NCBI RefSeq assembly: GCF_049568105.1
Contig: NZ_CP145335.1
Location: forward strand, 2,480,001 to 2,544,000
Source: Salinisphaera sp049568105
GTDB taxonomy: Bacteria; Pseudomonadota; Gammaproteobacteria; Nevskiales; Salinisphaeraceae
Length of the DNA: 64,000 bases
Reading direction: 5' to 3'
The number at the start of each line of letters is the position of its first letter. The first letter of the stretch is position 1. Shown here piece after piece: positions 1 through 9,407 of the stretch. The notes under the pieces are model-generated. The model was not told the origin of the DNA and did not search any database. It worked only from the letters and a program-made list of their open reading frames with translations. A program made the position numbers and the translations under genes.

Positions 1-2
1 GC

Positions 3-38
3 GCACTGCCCATGTTGGATGCATTCGAACGCGGCTAA
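3..38 (+). CDS. possible 3' end of a gene entering from the left
   Basis: An open frame from the left edge reads ALPMLDAFERG and then stops with TAA. It ends 28 bp before the convergent stop codon of the PAS/GGDEF/EAL gene, which is a normal spacing for tail-to-tail genes. Only eleven codons are visible, so no family can be named and the frame may be fortuitous. Confidence 0.3.
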   Translation, partial: ALPMLDAFERG

Positions 39-66
39 CGCACGCGGTCGTGGCCTTGGGGCACGC

Positions 67-3000
67 TTAAGCCGAGCGATCGATCGCCAGTAGTTTGCGC
101 ACCGGATTGCCCCGCCCCTCCACGCCTGCGAGCTTATCCCAACCGCGCGCGAGAACTTTCGGCACCTCCTTGATCGTATTACGTAAGGCCTGGGCCGCCG
201 AAGGCCGACCTAACAAGAAGCCCTGGACCTCATCACAGTTGTAGGCGGCCAGCAGTTCAAGCTGCTCGTCGGTTTCGACCCCTTCGGCGGTAACGCTCAG
301 GCCCAGCGCACGCCCGAGATCGAGAATCGCTTTGACGATTGCATGGCTGTCATCAGTTTGGTTCAGGCCACTGATGAACTGCCGATCGACCTTGATGACA
401 TCGAATGGGAACGAGTGCAGATAGCTCAGCGACGAATAACCGGTACCGAAGTCGTCGATGGCCAGCCGTACCCCGAGTGCCTTGATTTGTTCGAGCATCG
501 ACCGCGCGCGTTCGGCGTCGCTCAGCAACACGCCTTCGGTGATCTCTAGCTCCAGCCGCTCGGGCGCGAGCCCGGTGTCGAGCAACACGTCGATTACGGT
601 GTCGACCAGACCGTCGTCCTTGAATTGGATCGGCGAAATATTGACCGATACACCGATCTCGCGGTCGTATTCCACAATGAACTGGCAGGCCGTGCGCAAT
701 ACCCACTCCCCGAGCGGCATGATCAAGCCATTGCGCTCGGCCAGGGGCACGAATTCTGCCGGACTGATCCGGCCTTTTTCGGGATGCGCCCAGCGCACTA
801 GAGCCTCTACGCTGCGGACCTGGCGTTTCCGAGTGTCGAAGCGCGGCTGGTATTCGAGAAAGAACTCGCCAACGTCCAAGCCACGACGCATGTCTTCGGT
901 CATGGCCCGATGGGCAGAAATCCTGTCGTTCATCTCCCCGGTATAGAAGTGGTAAGTACCGCGGCCGTCTTGCTTCGAGCGAAATAGTGCCGTATCGGCA
1001 TTCTTGAGTAGATCGTCGGGCGACGTGCCATCCATGGGCGCAACGGCCACGCCGATCGAAGCCGAAATCTGAAGCTCGCCGTCTGCCCCGCGGATCGGCT
1101 CCGCCGCGGCTTCCAGGAGCGACTGGCAGAGGGCTTCGATCGCGTCGTCTTCAAGGTCGGGGGCGGCCACGACGAATTCGTCACCGCCCACGCGAGCGAC
1201 CAAATGATCGTGACCAAGGCAACGTCGAAATCGATCCGCGACCTCGCCGAGCACACGGTCACCGACGGCATGGCCGAAACGGTCGTTGATTGGCTTGAAA
1301 TGGTCGAGATCGATATAGAGCACGACCAGCCGGGCAGCCGGATGCGACAATGCGCTGTTCATGAATTGGGCCAGCTTCAGCCGGTTCGGCAGCCCAGTGG
1401 CCGTATCGTGCTGGGCCATACGCGATGCCTCGTCGTAGGCCTCGGCCATGGCGATGTTCGCGGACACATCGGTCGCAAGTTTGATGATCTTGTACGGCTT
1501 GCCGTTGAGATCGAGCACCGGCGTATAAGTCGCCTGTAGCCAGACATCCTCACCGGCTTTGCCGACCCGCTTGTACAAGCCCGAATGGAAACGGCCGCTG
1601 CGCAGCGTTGCCCACAGCTCATCGTATTCTTGGGTGCTCGCCGCGCCCGGGGTCAACAACAGGCGGTGGTGCCGTCCTTGAAGTTCGTCGAGCGTATAGC
1701 CGAAGATCGCCAGAAAATTGTCGTTGGCGCTTAGGATCCGTCCATCCGGATCAAACTCGGCGACCCCCTGCGATTTGTCAATCGCGTCGATCCGGCCTTC
1801 GAAATCTGCCTGGCGTTGTTTGTCCTGGGTGACGTCGGTCGCGTATTTGACGATCTTGAACGGCCGCCCGTCCATGTCGAAGATCGGGTTATAGGTCGCC
1901 TGCAGCCAGACCTCGCGCCCACCTTTAGCCACCCGCTTGAATTCTGCGACCCGAGGAATGCCGAGTTGCAACTGGGCCCAGAAGTCGGCGTAGGCCTCGC
2001 CTTCGGCTTCCTTGGCCGGCACGAACATTCGATGGTTTTGACCGCGTACCTCACAGTAGCGATAGCCCATCAATTGCAGGAAATTGTCGTTGGCATCGAT
2101 CACGTGGCCCTGCAGATCGAACGACACCACGCACTGCGATCGGTGAATGGCCGCAATCTGGCCTTGATGATCGGCCTGCTGGCGTTTGTCTTCAGTGATG
2201 ATCGATGCATATTTGACCACCTTGATCGGCTGGCCCTGCATATCGAAAATCGGATTGTAGCTGGCCTGCAGCCAGACTGAACTACCGTCTTTGGCCACCC
2301 GCCGATACTGGCCGGTATCGTTATCGCCACGACGCAGCCGCCGCCAAAACTGGGCGTATTCGATGCTGTGCGCAAACGACGGCTCAACGAAGATCCGATG
2401 ATGCTCGCCGATGACCTCATCACGGGTATAGCCCATGGCACTCGCGAAGCGATCGTTCGCATCCAGAATCGTGCCATGCATATCGAATACGATAACCGCA
2501 TGCGATTTGTGAATCGCGGCAACCTGCCACTGATACTCGGCCTGGCGCAGCTTTTCCGCGGTCACGTCGATGGCATAGGCCACCACTTTGAGCACGCGAC
2601 CGGCCTGGTCGAAGATCGTATTGTAGCTGGCCTGTAGCCAGACGGGATGGCCATCTCGGGCAATGCGTTTGAACTCGCCAGCACGATGAGTACCCGTGGC
2701 CAGATTCGACCAGAACCGCTGATCCGCCCGGTCTTTCGCCTCGGCCGCATCGACCAACAGCCGATGATGGGCGCCGATCAGCGTCTCGCGCGTATAGCCG
2801 AAGGTCGAGAGAAACAGTGCGTTGGCATCGATGATAAAGCCATTCTCATCGAATTGAACCACCAGCGTCGAAGCATTGATCGCATGAATCTGACCGCGAT
2901 CATCGGCCTGCTGCTGTACTTCTTTGGTGACATCTTCGTAGATCGCGACCACTTCGGACAGACTGTCCTGGTCCATCAACGGCGTATAGCCAGCTTTGAT

Positions 3001-3294
3001 CCAGACCGGCGTCTCTGCCTCCCCGAGACGGCGAAGCGCGACACGGCTTTGGGTTTGACCGGCCTGCAATGCCGACCAGAGCTCATCATAGCCCTGGCGG
3101 TCGGCGGCAATGGCGAAACTGTCGGTTTCCAGCCGCCCGATCACGCTCGCCAGCGTACCGCCGAAAAGTTTGAAGTAGCGGTTATTCGCGCGGGTAATAC
3201 GCCCTTCGGCATCGAACACCGCCACGGCAAAGTTAATGTTCAAAGCTCTCAGTTCCGGCGCGACGGTCTGGTCTTCTGCTCCCGCCCTAAACAT
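67..3294 (-). CDS. five-PAS GGDEF/EAL cyclic-di-GMP signalling protein
   Basis: This 1075-residue cytoplasmic protein probably makes and/or degrades cyclic di-GMP in response to ligands or redox state. Five PAS-PAC units follow each other at about 122-residue intervals (about 20-125, 138-246, 260-368, 382-490 and 504-611). Units 2 to 5 share an HHR-type motif before the PAC half and a VWLQA(S/T)Y strand in it. The GGDEF domain spans about 628-790 with GGDEF intact at 703-707; the position of the RxxD inhibitory site reads GHDH, so product feedback is probably absent. The EAL domain spans about 810-1050, with EALVRW from E830, DDFGTGYSS, an IKVD lysine and AEGVET all present, so the phosphodiesterase should be active. 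No transmembrane segment or signal peptide is seen. It is transcribed alone; the input signal is unknown. Confidence 0.93.
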   Translation of the reverse strand: MFRAGAEDQTVAPELRALNINFAVAVFDAEGRITRANNRYFKLFGGTLASVIGRLETDSFAIAADRQGYDELWSALQAGQTQSRVALRRLGEAETPVWIKAGYTPLMDQDSLSEVVAIYEDVTKEVQQQADDRGQIHAINASTLVVQFDENGFIIDANALFLSTFGYTRETLIGAHHRLLVDAAEAKDRADQRFWSNLATGTHRAGEFKRIARDGHPVWLQASYNTIFDQAGRVLKVVAYAIDVTAEKLRQAEYQWQVAAIHKSHAVIVFDMHGTILDANDRFASAMGYTRDEVIGEHHRIFVEPSFAHSIEYAQFWRRLRRGDNDTGQYRRVAKDGSSVWLQASYNPIFDMQGQPIKVVKYASIITEDKRQQADHQGQIAAIHRSQCVVSFDLQGHVIDANDNFLQLMGYRYCEVRGQNHRMFVPAKEAEGEAYADFWAQLQLGIPRVAEFKRVAKGGREVWLQATYNPIFDMDGRPFKIVKYATDVTQDKQRQADFEGRIDAIDKSQGVAEFDPDGRILSANDNFLAIFGYTLDELQGRHHRLLLTPGAASTQEYDELWATLRSGRFHSGLYKRVGKAGEDVWLQATYTPVLDLNGKPYKIIKLATDVSANIAMAEAYDEASRMAQHDTATGLPNRLKLAQFMNSALSHPAARLVVLYIDLDHFKPINDRFGHAVGDRVLGEVADRFRRCLGHDHLVARVGGDEFVVAAPDLEDDAIEALCQSLLEAAAEPIRGADGELQISASIGVAVAPMDGTSPDDLLKNADTALFRSKQDGRGTYHFYTGEMNDRISAHRAMTEDMRRGLDVGEFFLEYQPRFDTRKRQVRSVEALVRWAHPEKGRISPAEFVPLAERNGLIMPLGEWVLRTACQFIVEYDREIGVSVNISPIQFKDDGLVDTVIDVLLDTGLAPERLELEITEGVLLSDAERARSMLEQIKALGVRLAIDDFGTGYSSLSYLHSFPFDVIKVDRQFISGLNQTDDSHAIVKAILDLGRALGLSVTAEGVETDEQLELLAAYNCDEVQGFLLGRPSAAQALRNTIKEVPKVLARGWDKLAGVEGRGNPVRKLLAIDRSA

Positions 3295-3539
3295 GATGCC
3301 TCACTTGCTTAATCGACCGATATACCGTGCAATCGATATCGGCCGCCGCCCGGAAAACTAGAGTTATTGAAATTAAATTAAAAATTAACGAAGGAGACCC
3401 CGGTCCCAGCGACAATCGAACACCGGCTGCGAATCGCCTCCTTATGCCGGTCGTCGCCCGAGCAAGCCATTGAAGCCGTACGATATGGTGTTAAGCGTAG
3501 GCCGTAAGTGGCGCCCACCTGTCGGTCGCGTCGTTTGGA
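3295..3539. promoter_or_regulatory. upstream region of the PAS/GGDEF/EAL gene with an AT-rich tract
   Basis: This 245-bp gap separates the end of recJ from the start of the PAS gene. It contains a strikingly AT-rich run at about 3359-3390 in otherwise GC-rich DNA, about 65 to 95 bp upstream of the ATG. It probably holds the promoter, perhaps with an UP-element-like or nucleoid-protein-binding tract. I could not assign -35 and -10 boxes with confidence, and I see no terminator hairpin for recJ. Confidence 0.4.
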
Positions 3540-5327
3540 TCAATCGAGCGCGCGCTGCTGAGCCGGCTCGTCCGGCTGGTCGACACGACAGTGCTCGATG
3601 ATCAGGTTGGCGCGCTGCGTGCCACGAAACTCATTGACCTGCAACCGAAATACCAGCCGGTAGACCCGGCTGGCGTCCAACAGCTTGTCACGATTGAACA
3701 GCATGGCCTCGATCGGCGGCCCACCGACACAGGCTTGTACGGTGAGCTTGAGGTGGCCGCGGCCGACGATACGCTGGTCCACGACATGATAGGCCCCGTG
3801 AAACAACGGCGCCTCGAAGCCAGCGCCCCAGGGGCCGCCGTTGCGCAACCGGGTCGCGACCTCCAGACAGTGCTCTGCCCCACCCAACTCGCCGTCGGTG
3901 AGGAACTCGCGGGTGGTCATTGCCGTGGTGAGGCGGGCAGCGACCGCTTGCTCGACGCGGCGGGAGAATTCGCTCAGGTTGTCAGGGGCCAACGACAGCC
4001 CCGCAGCCTGAGCATGGCCGCCGAATCGACGTATCAATCCTGGGGCGGCGGCCTCGACTGCGGCTAAAGCATCGCGGATATGCAGTCCAGGAATCGAGCG
4101 GGCCGAGCCTTTCAAATCGCCGTGCTCGCCGGGCGCAAAGGCAATCACCGGACGATGAACCCGCTCGCGCAGCCGCGAAGCAATCAGCCCAACGATGCCT
4201 TCGTGCCAGTCGTTTTCGTACACGACCACCGCGGACGGGAGCTCGTCGAACGCTGTAATCCGATCGAGTGCTGCCTCGGCCTGCGCCTGCATGCGCTGCT
4301 GTACGCTGCGACGCTGGCGGTTGATCGACGACAGGGTTTCGGCCGCCCGGCGCGCTTGTTCGATACCCCGGGCCCGTAAACAGGCCACGCCCAAGCGCAT
4401 GTCTTCGAGCCGGCCCGCTGCGTTGATGCGCGGGCCGATGGCGAAGCCGATATCGTCGGTATCTAGACGCCTGGGCTCGCGGCCGGCGATCTCGGCCAGG
4501 GCGTTAATCCCCGGCCGCCCGCGTCCGGCCTGGATCCGGCGCAGCCCTTGACTCACCAACGTACGATTAACGTGATCCAGGGCGACGACATCGGCTACTG
4601 TGCCGACCGCGACCAGATCCAACAGTTCGACCATGCGCGGCAGCCGCGGCACACCGCGTTCGGCCAGACGGGCGCGCAGCGCGGCCATCACATAGAACAC
4701 CACCCCGACCCCGGCGAGATTCTTGGACGCAAAGCCACAGCCGGGCTGGTTCGGATTCACGATCGCCTCGGCCGGCGGCAGACGCTCGCCCGGCAGATGA
4801 TGATCGGTCACCACCACTCGCCATCCTGCGGCCTGGGCCGCCTCGACCCCGGCTACCGCGGCAATACCGTTGTCGACGGTCAGGATCAACCCGCCCGCGG
4901 CCGGCGGGCTGCCGATCGCCTCGACCACGGCGGGCGACAGCCCATAGCCGTGTGTTGCCCGGTGCGGCATGAAAAAATCCACGCATGCGTCGCAGGCCGC
5001 CAGCACGTCCAAGGCCAGCGTAGTACTGGTGGCGCCATCGGCATCGAAATCGCCGACCACATGGATCACCCGACCCGCAGTGATCGCGCCCTCGAGCTCG
5101 TCGACCGCGGCCTCGATATGCTTGAACCCGGAAAAATCGGGCAGCCCCGCCAATCGGTAATCGAGCTCCGCAGCGTCACCGATTCCCCGGCCGGCATAGA
5201 TCCGCCGCAGCAGCTCCGAATCGATGGCGCTCAGCTGCGTATGTTCGGGAACCTCACGTTCGACGATGCGCGGCGCTGGCGCACAATCGCTGGCTTGGGA
5301 CTCACGCACGCGCTCAGGCTCGGCCAT
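3540..5327 (-). CDS. recJ: single-stranded-DNA-specific exonuclease RecJ
   Basis: RecJ degrades single-stranded DNA 5' to 3' in recombinational and mismatch repair. The 595-residue length fits the family. The DHH-superfamily phosphoesterase motifs are visible: DFDADG at 93-98, VDNG near 151 and the signature DHH at 175-177; the DHHA1 half carries GGHAQAAG. The C-terminal part (about 470-580) matches the OB-fold region. The gene follows thrC by 12 bp and ends the alaC-hom-thrC-recJ run; hom-thrC-recJ clustering is common in Gammaproteobacteria. Confidence 0.96.
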   Translation of the reverse strand: MAEPERVRESQASDCAPAPRIVEREVPEHTQLSAIDSELLRRIYAGRGIGDAAELDYRLAGLPDFSGFKHIEAAVDELEGAITAGRVIHVVGDFDADGATSTTLALDVLAACDACVDFFMPHRATHGYGLSPAVVEAIGSPPAAGGLILTVDNGIAAVAGVEAAQAAGWRVVVTDHHLPGERLPPAEAIVNPNQPGCGFASKNLAGVGVVFYVMAALRARLAERGVPRLPRMVELLDLVAVGTVADVVALDHVNRTLVSQGLRRIQAGRGRPGINALAEIAGREPRRLDTDDIGFAIGPRINAAGRLEDMRLGVACLRARGIEQARRAAETLSSINRQRRSVQQRMQAQAEAALDRITAFDELPSAVVVYENDWHEGIVGLIASRLRERVHRPVIAFAPGEHGDLKGSARSIPGLHIRDALAAVEAAAPGLIRRFGGHAQAAGLSLAPDNLSEFSRRVEQAVAARLTTAMTTREFLTDGELGGAEHCLEVATRLRNGGPWGAGFEAPLFHGAYHVVDQRIVGRGHLKLTVQACVGGPPIEAMLFNRDKLLDASRVYRLVFRLQVNEFRGTQRANLIIEHCRVDQPDEPAQQRALD

Positions 5328-5339
5328 ACGCTAATGCGG

Positions 5340-6728
5340 TCAGTGACGATGTGCGGCGACGTAGGCCTGAACTTCGGCCAGATCGGCGTCTAACACATCG
5401 AAGTGCTCGGCGCGGCCCATCAGATCGGCCATGTTCTCGGGCAGTGGCGCGCCCGTAAACCCTGCGCGCACGATCGCATCTTCGAACTTAGCCGGGTGGG
5501 CAGTCGCGAGCGTGATCATCGGCGTGGTGGCGTCGATACGCTGGCGATTGGCTGCCCGATAGCCGGTCGCGGTATGCGGATCGAGCAATTCCCCGGTGTG
5601 GGTATGGGCTTCGCGAATCACCTCGAGGATGGTCTCGTCATCGACGCTATCACTGGCGAACAGCCGACGTAGACTTGCCAATGGCGCGTCGTCGATAGCA
5701 GCCCGGCCATGAGCAAAGCGATCGAGCAGATCGGCCACGGCCGCATGATCGCGGCCGTACGCTTCGAACAACAGCCGCTCGAAGTTCGACGATACGACGA
5801 TATCCATCGACGGTGCGAGCGTGGCCTGCAGCGCCCGGCGCGAGAAATCGTTGGCCGAAATCGTGCGATGCAGGATGTCGTTGGCGTTGGTTGCGATCAC
5901 GAACTGGTTGATCGGCAGCCCCATCCGGTAGGCCATATAGCCGGCGAACAGGTTGCCGAAATTCGCTGAGGGCACCGTGAAGGCAACCTCGCGATGCGGG
6001 GCGCCGAGCGCCACGGCCGAGGCCACATAGTAGACGATCTGAGCCATGATCCGGGCCCAGTTGATCGAGTTGACCGCGATCAGACGCGTGCCTTCCAAAA
6101 ACTCTTGATCGGCAAAGCTGGCTTTGACCATCGCCTGTGCATCGTCGAAGTCACCGCGGATCGCGATGTTATGCACATTGGGCGCGTCCACGGTGGTCAT
6201 CTGACGCCGCTGGACGGCCGAGACCCGCTCGTGCGGATGCAGGATAAAGATATCGAGCTGTTCACAGGCCCGGCAGCCTTCGATCGCCGCCGAGCCCGTA
6301 TCGCCCGACGTCGCGCCCATGATCACGCCCTTCTCGCCGCTGCGGGCGAGGAAATGATCCAGCAGGCGGCCCAGCAGCTGCAGAGCGACATCCTTGAACG
6401 CCAGGGTCGGCCCGTGGAACAACTCCAGCAGGTGGTGGTTGTGCGACAGCTGCTTGAGCGGCACCACGGCATCGTGCGAGAACGTCGCGTAGGTGTCGTG
6501 GATGATCTGGCGAAATGCATCGTCGTCGATCGCCTCGCCCACGAACGGCTTCATCACGCGAAACGCGATCTCGGTGTACGGCAGCCCGGCCATGGCCACG
6601 AAGTCCTCATGCGAGAACTGCGAAATGGTTTCGGGCACATACAGGCCGCCGTCGCTGGCTAGCCCGGTGAGCACGACCTGCTCGAAATCCAGCGCGGGCG
6701 CGTTCCCGCGAGTGCTGATGTAACGCAT
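5340..6728 (-). CDS. thrC: threonine synthase
   Basis: ThrC is a PLP enzyme that converts O-phospho-L-homoserine to L-threonine, the last step of threonine synthesis. The PLP lysine is K112 in HGPTLAFKD, and the N-terminus MRYISTRG is typical. A longer frame begins at a TTG at 6743, but the ATG at 6728 has a GGAGA Shine-Dalgarno immediately upstream, so I start there (462 residues). It lies 24 bp after hom, in the same orientation, forming a threonine unit. Confidence 0.96.
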   Translation of the reverse strand: MRYISTRGNAPALDFEQVVLTGLASDGGLYVPETISQFSHEDFVAMAGLPYTEIAFRVMKPFVGEAIDDDAFRQIIHDTYATFSHDAVVPLKQLSHNHHLLELFHGPTLAFKDVALQLLGRLLDHFLARSGEKGVIMGATSGDTGSAAIEGCRACEQLDIFILHPHERVSAVQRRQMTTVDAPNVHNIAIRGDFDDAQAMVKASFADQEFLEGTRLIAVNSINWARIMAQIVYYVASAVALGAPHREVAFTVPSANFGNLFAGYMAYRMGLPINQFVIATNANDILHRTISANDFSRRALQATLAPSMDIVVSSNFERLLFEAYGRDHAAVADLLDRFAHGRAAIDDAPLASLRRLFASDSVDDETILEVIREAHTHTGELLDPHTATGYRAANRQRIDATTPMITLATAHPAKFEDAIVRAGFTGAPLPENMADLMGRAEHFDVLDADLAEVQAYVAAHRH

Positions 6729-6752
6729 GGCGTCTCCGACCAACGATCCAGC

Positions 6753-8069
6753 CTAGTCTTCGAACTCGGCCACCCGGTAGTGCACGACCCCGTCTCGGGT
6801 GGTCGGCAGCGCCCGGATATGCTCGAGAGCCTGGTGCAGCGTGCCTTCGCGCGCCGGCTTGGTGATGATGATCACCCGGGCGTCGTCCTCGGCGGTCGGC
6901 GGATCCTTCTGCAGAATCGCTTCGATACCGATCTCCAGCTCGGCGAGCATGCGGGTGATCTCGGCCATGACACCGGTCTTGTCCGCGACCTGGACCCGGA
7001 AATAATGCCCGCAGATGAACTCGTCCGATTCCAGAATCGGCTCTTCGGTAATCTGATCCGGCTGGAACGCCAGATGCGGCACCCGCCCCGAGGGGTCGAC
7101 GCTCATCATGCGTGCGGTATCGATCATATCGGCGACCACTGACGAGGCCGTCGGGCCGGCGCCGGCCCCGGCACCGTAGTAGGCCGTCGGCCCGACCGCA
7201 TCGCCATAGACCATGATCGCGTTCTTTTCGCCCTCGACGTTGGCCAGCAGCGCCCGTTCGGGCACCAGGGTCGGATGCACGCGCAGCGCCACCCCGTTGT
7301 CCTGGCGTTGAGCGATGCCCAGATGCTTGACCCGATAGCCGAGCTCCTCGGCGTATTCGATGTCGTCGGCCGCAATCTGCCGAATGCCGTCGGTCACGAT
7401 CTGCTCGAACGACAACGGGATGCCGAAGGCGATGCTGCCGATAATCGCCAGCTTGTGGGCCGCGTCGATGCCCTCGACGTCGAAGGTCGGATCGGCCTCG
7501 GCGAAGCCGCGGGCCTGGGCATCGGCCAGCGCTTCTTCGAACGACACATCCTCGAAATTCATCTGCGACAGAATGAAATTGCCAGTGCCGTTGATAATCC
7601 CGGCGACCCACTCGATACGGTTAGCAGCCAACGATTCGCGGATCGCCTTGATGATCGGAATGCCGCCGGCTACCGCGGCCTCGAATGACACCACCACCCC
7701 GGCCTCGTCGGCCGCAGCAAAGATCTCGTTGCCATGCAGCGCGATCAGATGCTTGTTGGCGGTCACCACATGCTTGCCGTTGGCGATCGCGGCCATGACC
7801 AGATCATAGGCCTGACCATCGCCGCCGATTAGCTCCAGCACGACGTCGATCTCGGGATCTTCGACTATGGCACGACAATCGGTGCCCATTTGGATGTTGT
7901 GGGTATCGCATTCGCGGGTCTTGGCCGGGTTCTGGACCGCGGCGCGCGTAATTTGGATCTCGCGACCGGCCCGGCGGCTGATTTCATCACCGTTGCGCGC
8001 CAGTAGATTGACGACACCCGCACCGACGGTGCCCAGGCCGAGTACACCGACCTTGACCGGTTCCACCAT
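6753..8069 (-). CDS. hom: homoserine dehydrogenase (monofunctional, with ACT domain)
   Basis: Hom reduces aspartate semialdehyde to homoserine with NAD(P)H, the branch point to threonine and methionine. The 438-residue protein starts with the dinucleotide-binding motif GLGTVGAG (about residues 10-17), has the catalytic-domain stretch NGTGNFIL, and ends in an ACT domain (about 350-430) that normally gives feedback inhibition by threonine. There is no aspartokinase domain, unlike E. coli ThrA. The ATG at 8069 follows a GAGGAA Shine-Dalgarno. It sits between alaC and thrC. Confidence 0.96.
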   Translation of the reverse strand: MVEPVKVGVLGLGTVGAGVVNLLARNGDEISRRAGREIQITRAAVQNPAKTRECDTHNIQMGTDCRAIVEDPEIDVVLELIGGDGQAYDLVMAAIANGKHVVTANKHLIALHGNEIFAAADEAGVVVSFEAAVAGGIPIIKAIRESLAANRIEWVAGIINGTGNFILSQMNFEDVSFEEALADAQARGFAEADPTFDVEGIDAAHKLAIIGSIAFGIPLSFEQIVTDGIRQIAADDIEYAEELGYRVKHLGIAQRQDNGVALRVHPTLVPERALLANVEGEKNAIMVYGDAVGPTAYYGAGAGAGPTASSVVADMIDTARMMSVDPSGRVPHLAFQPDQITEEPILESDEFICGHYFRVQVADKTGVMAEITRMLAELEIGIEAILQKDPPTAEDDARVIIITKPAREGTLHQALEHIRALPTTRDGVVHYRVAEFED

Positions 8070-8088
8070 GGAGATTCCTCGATTTGCG

Positions 8089-9297
8089 TTAAGCCGCGAC
8101 GACGCCGTCGCGTTTGAACATGCGTTTGATATTACGCAGCGCCTGGCGCGTGCGTTGATCGTTTTCGATCAGGCCGAAGCGCACATGGGTATCGCCGTAC
8201 TCGCCGAAACCGACTCCCGGCGAAACCGCCACATGGGCATCGGCCAGCAGTTTCTTGGTGAACTCCAGCGAGCCCATATGCTGATAGGCCTCGGGAATAC
8301 GCGCCCAGACGAACATCGTGGCCTTCGGCTTATCGACCGGCCAGCCGATGTCGGTCAGGCCGTTACAGAGCACGTTACGGCGCTGCTCGTAGAGATCACG
8401 GATGTCGTCCACGCAGTCCTGGGGCCCGTTGAGCGCAGCAATCGCGGCCACCTGGACCGGTGTAAACATGCCGTAGTCGAGATAGGACTTCATGCGCGCT
8501 AGGGCTGCGATCAGCTCGGTATTGCCGCACATGAATCCGACCCGCCAGCCCGGCATATTATAGCTTTTGGACAGCGTAAAGCATTCCACCGCCACGTCCT
8601 TGGCCCCGGGCACTTCCAGGATCGACGGTGCGCGATAGCCGTCGAACACCAGATCGGCGTAGGCCAAATCCTGAACGATCCATAGATCGTATTCCTTGGC
8701 CATGGCGACCATGCGTTCGAAGAACTCCAGTTCGACACACTGAGTGGTCGGATTGCTGGGGAAATTCAACAGCATCATCTTCGGCCGCGGCCAGGATTCC
8801 TTGATCGCTTTTTCCAGCTCGCCGAAGAAATCACTGTCCGGCATCATCCGCACGTGGCGCACATCCGCACCGGCGATCACCGCACCATAGGGATGGATCG
8901 GATAGGCCGGGTTGGGTACCAGCACCTGATCGCCATGCTCGAGGATCGCCAGCATCAGATGCGCTAGGCCCTCCTTCGAGCCCATAGTCACGATCGCTTC
9001 GCTCTCGGGATCGATGTCGACATCGTAGCGGCGCTTGTACCAGGCCGATATCGCCTGGCGTAGACGCAACACGCCCCTCGAGACCGAGTAGCGGTGGGTA
9101 TCCGGGCGTTGCACTGCTTCGGTGAGTTTTTCGACGATGTGCTCCGGCGTGGGCCGATCCGGATTGCCCATGCCGAAATCGATGATGTCCTCGCCCCGCG
9201 CTCGTGCCTCCTGCTTCAGGTCGTTGATAATCGCGAACACGTACGGCGGCAGTCGATTAATGCGTACGAAGTTGGATTTCGATGAAGCGTTGGCCAT
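8089..9297 (-). CDS. alaC: alanine transaminase (AlaC-type class I/II aminotransferase)
   Basis: This PLP-dependent fold-type I aminotransferase most likely makes alanine from pyruvate and glutamate. The PLP lysine is K244 in TLSKSYN, with the substrate-binding GWRVGF stretch after it and the NFPSNPTT signature at about 178-185. Length (402) and the N-terminal IDFGMGNPD motif match AlaC. It is first in the alaC-hom-thrC-recJ run, 19 bp before hom. A DapL or aspartate aminotransferase role is less likely. Confidence 0.9.
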   Translation of the reverse strand: MANASSKSNFVRINRLPPYVFAIINDLKQEARARGEDIIDFGMGNPDRPTPEHIVEKLTEAVQRPDTHRYSVSRGVLRLRQAISAWYKRRYDVDIDPESEAIVTMGSKEGLAHLMLAILEHGDQVLVPNPAYPIHPYGAVIAGADVRHVRMMPDSDFFGELEKAIKESWPRPKMMLLNFPSNPTTQCVELEFFERMVAMAKEYDLWIVQDLAYADLVFDGYRAPSILEVPGAKDVAVECFTLSKSYNMPGWRVGFMCGNTELIAALARMKSYLDYGMFTPVQVAAIAALNGPQDCVDDIRDLYEQRRNVLCNGLTDIGWPVDKPKATMFVWARIPEAYQHMGSLEFTKKLLADAHVAVSPGVGFGEYGDTHVRFGLIENDQRTRQALRNIKRMFKRDGVVAA

Positions 9298-9407
9298 GAT
9301 CGCTTTCGCGGTTGTCGGCCGCCAGACGGCGACGTGTTGAGACGTGGGACGTAAGCCCTGAAGTCTGCCAGATTCGGCCGGTCGGCACTACCGGCGTGCA
9401 ACGATGC

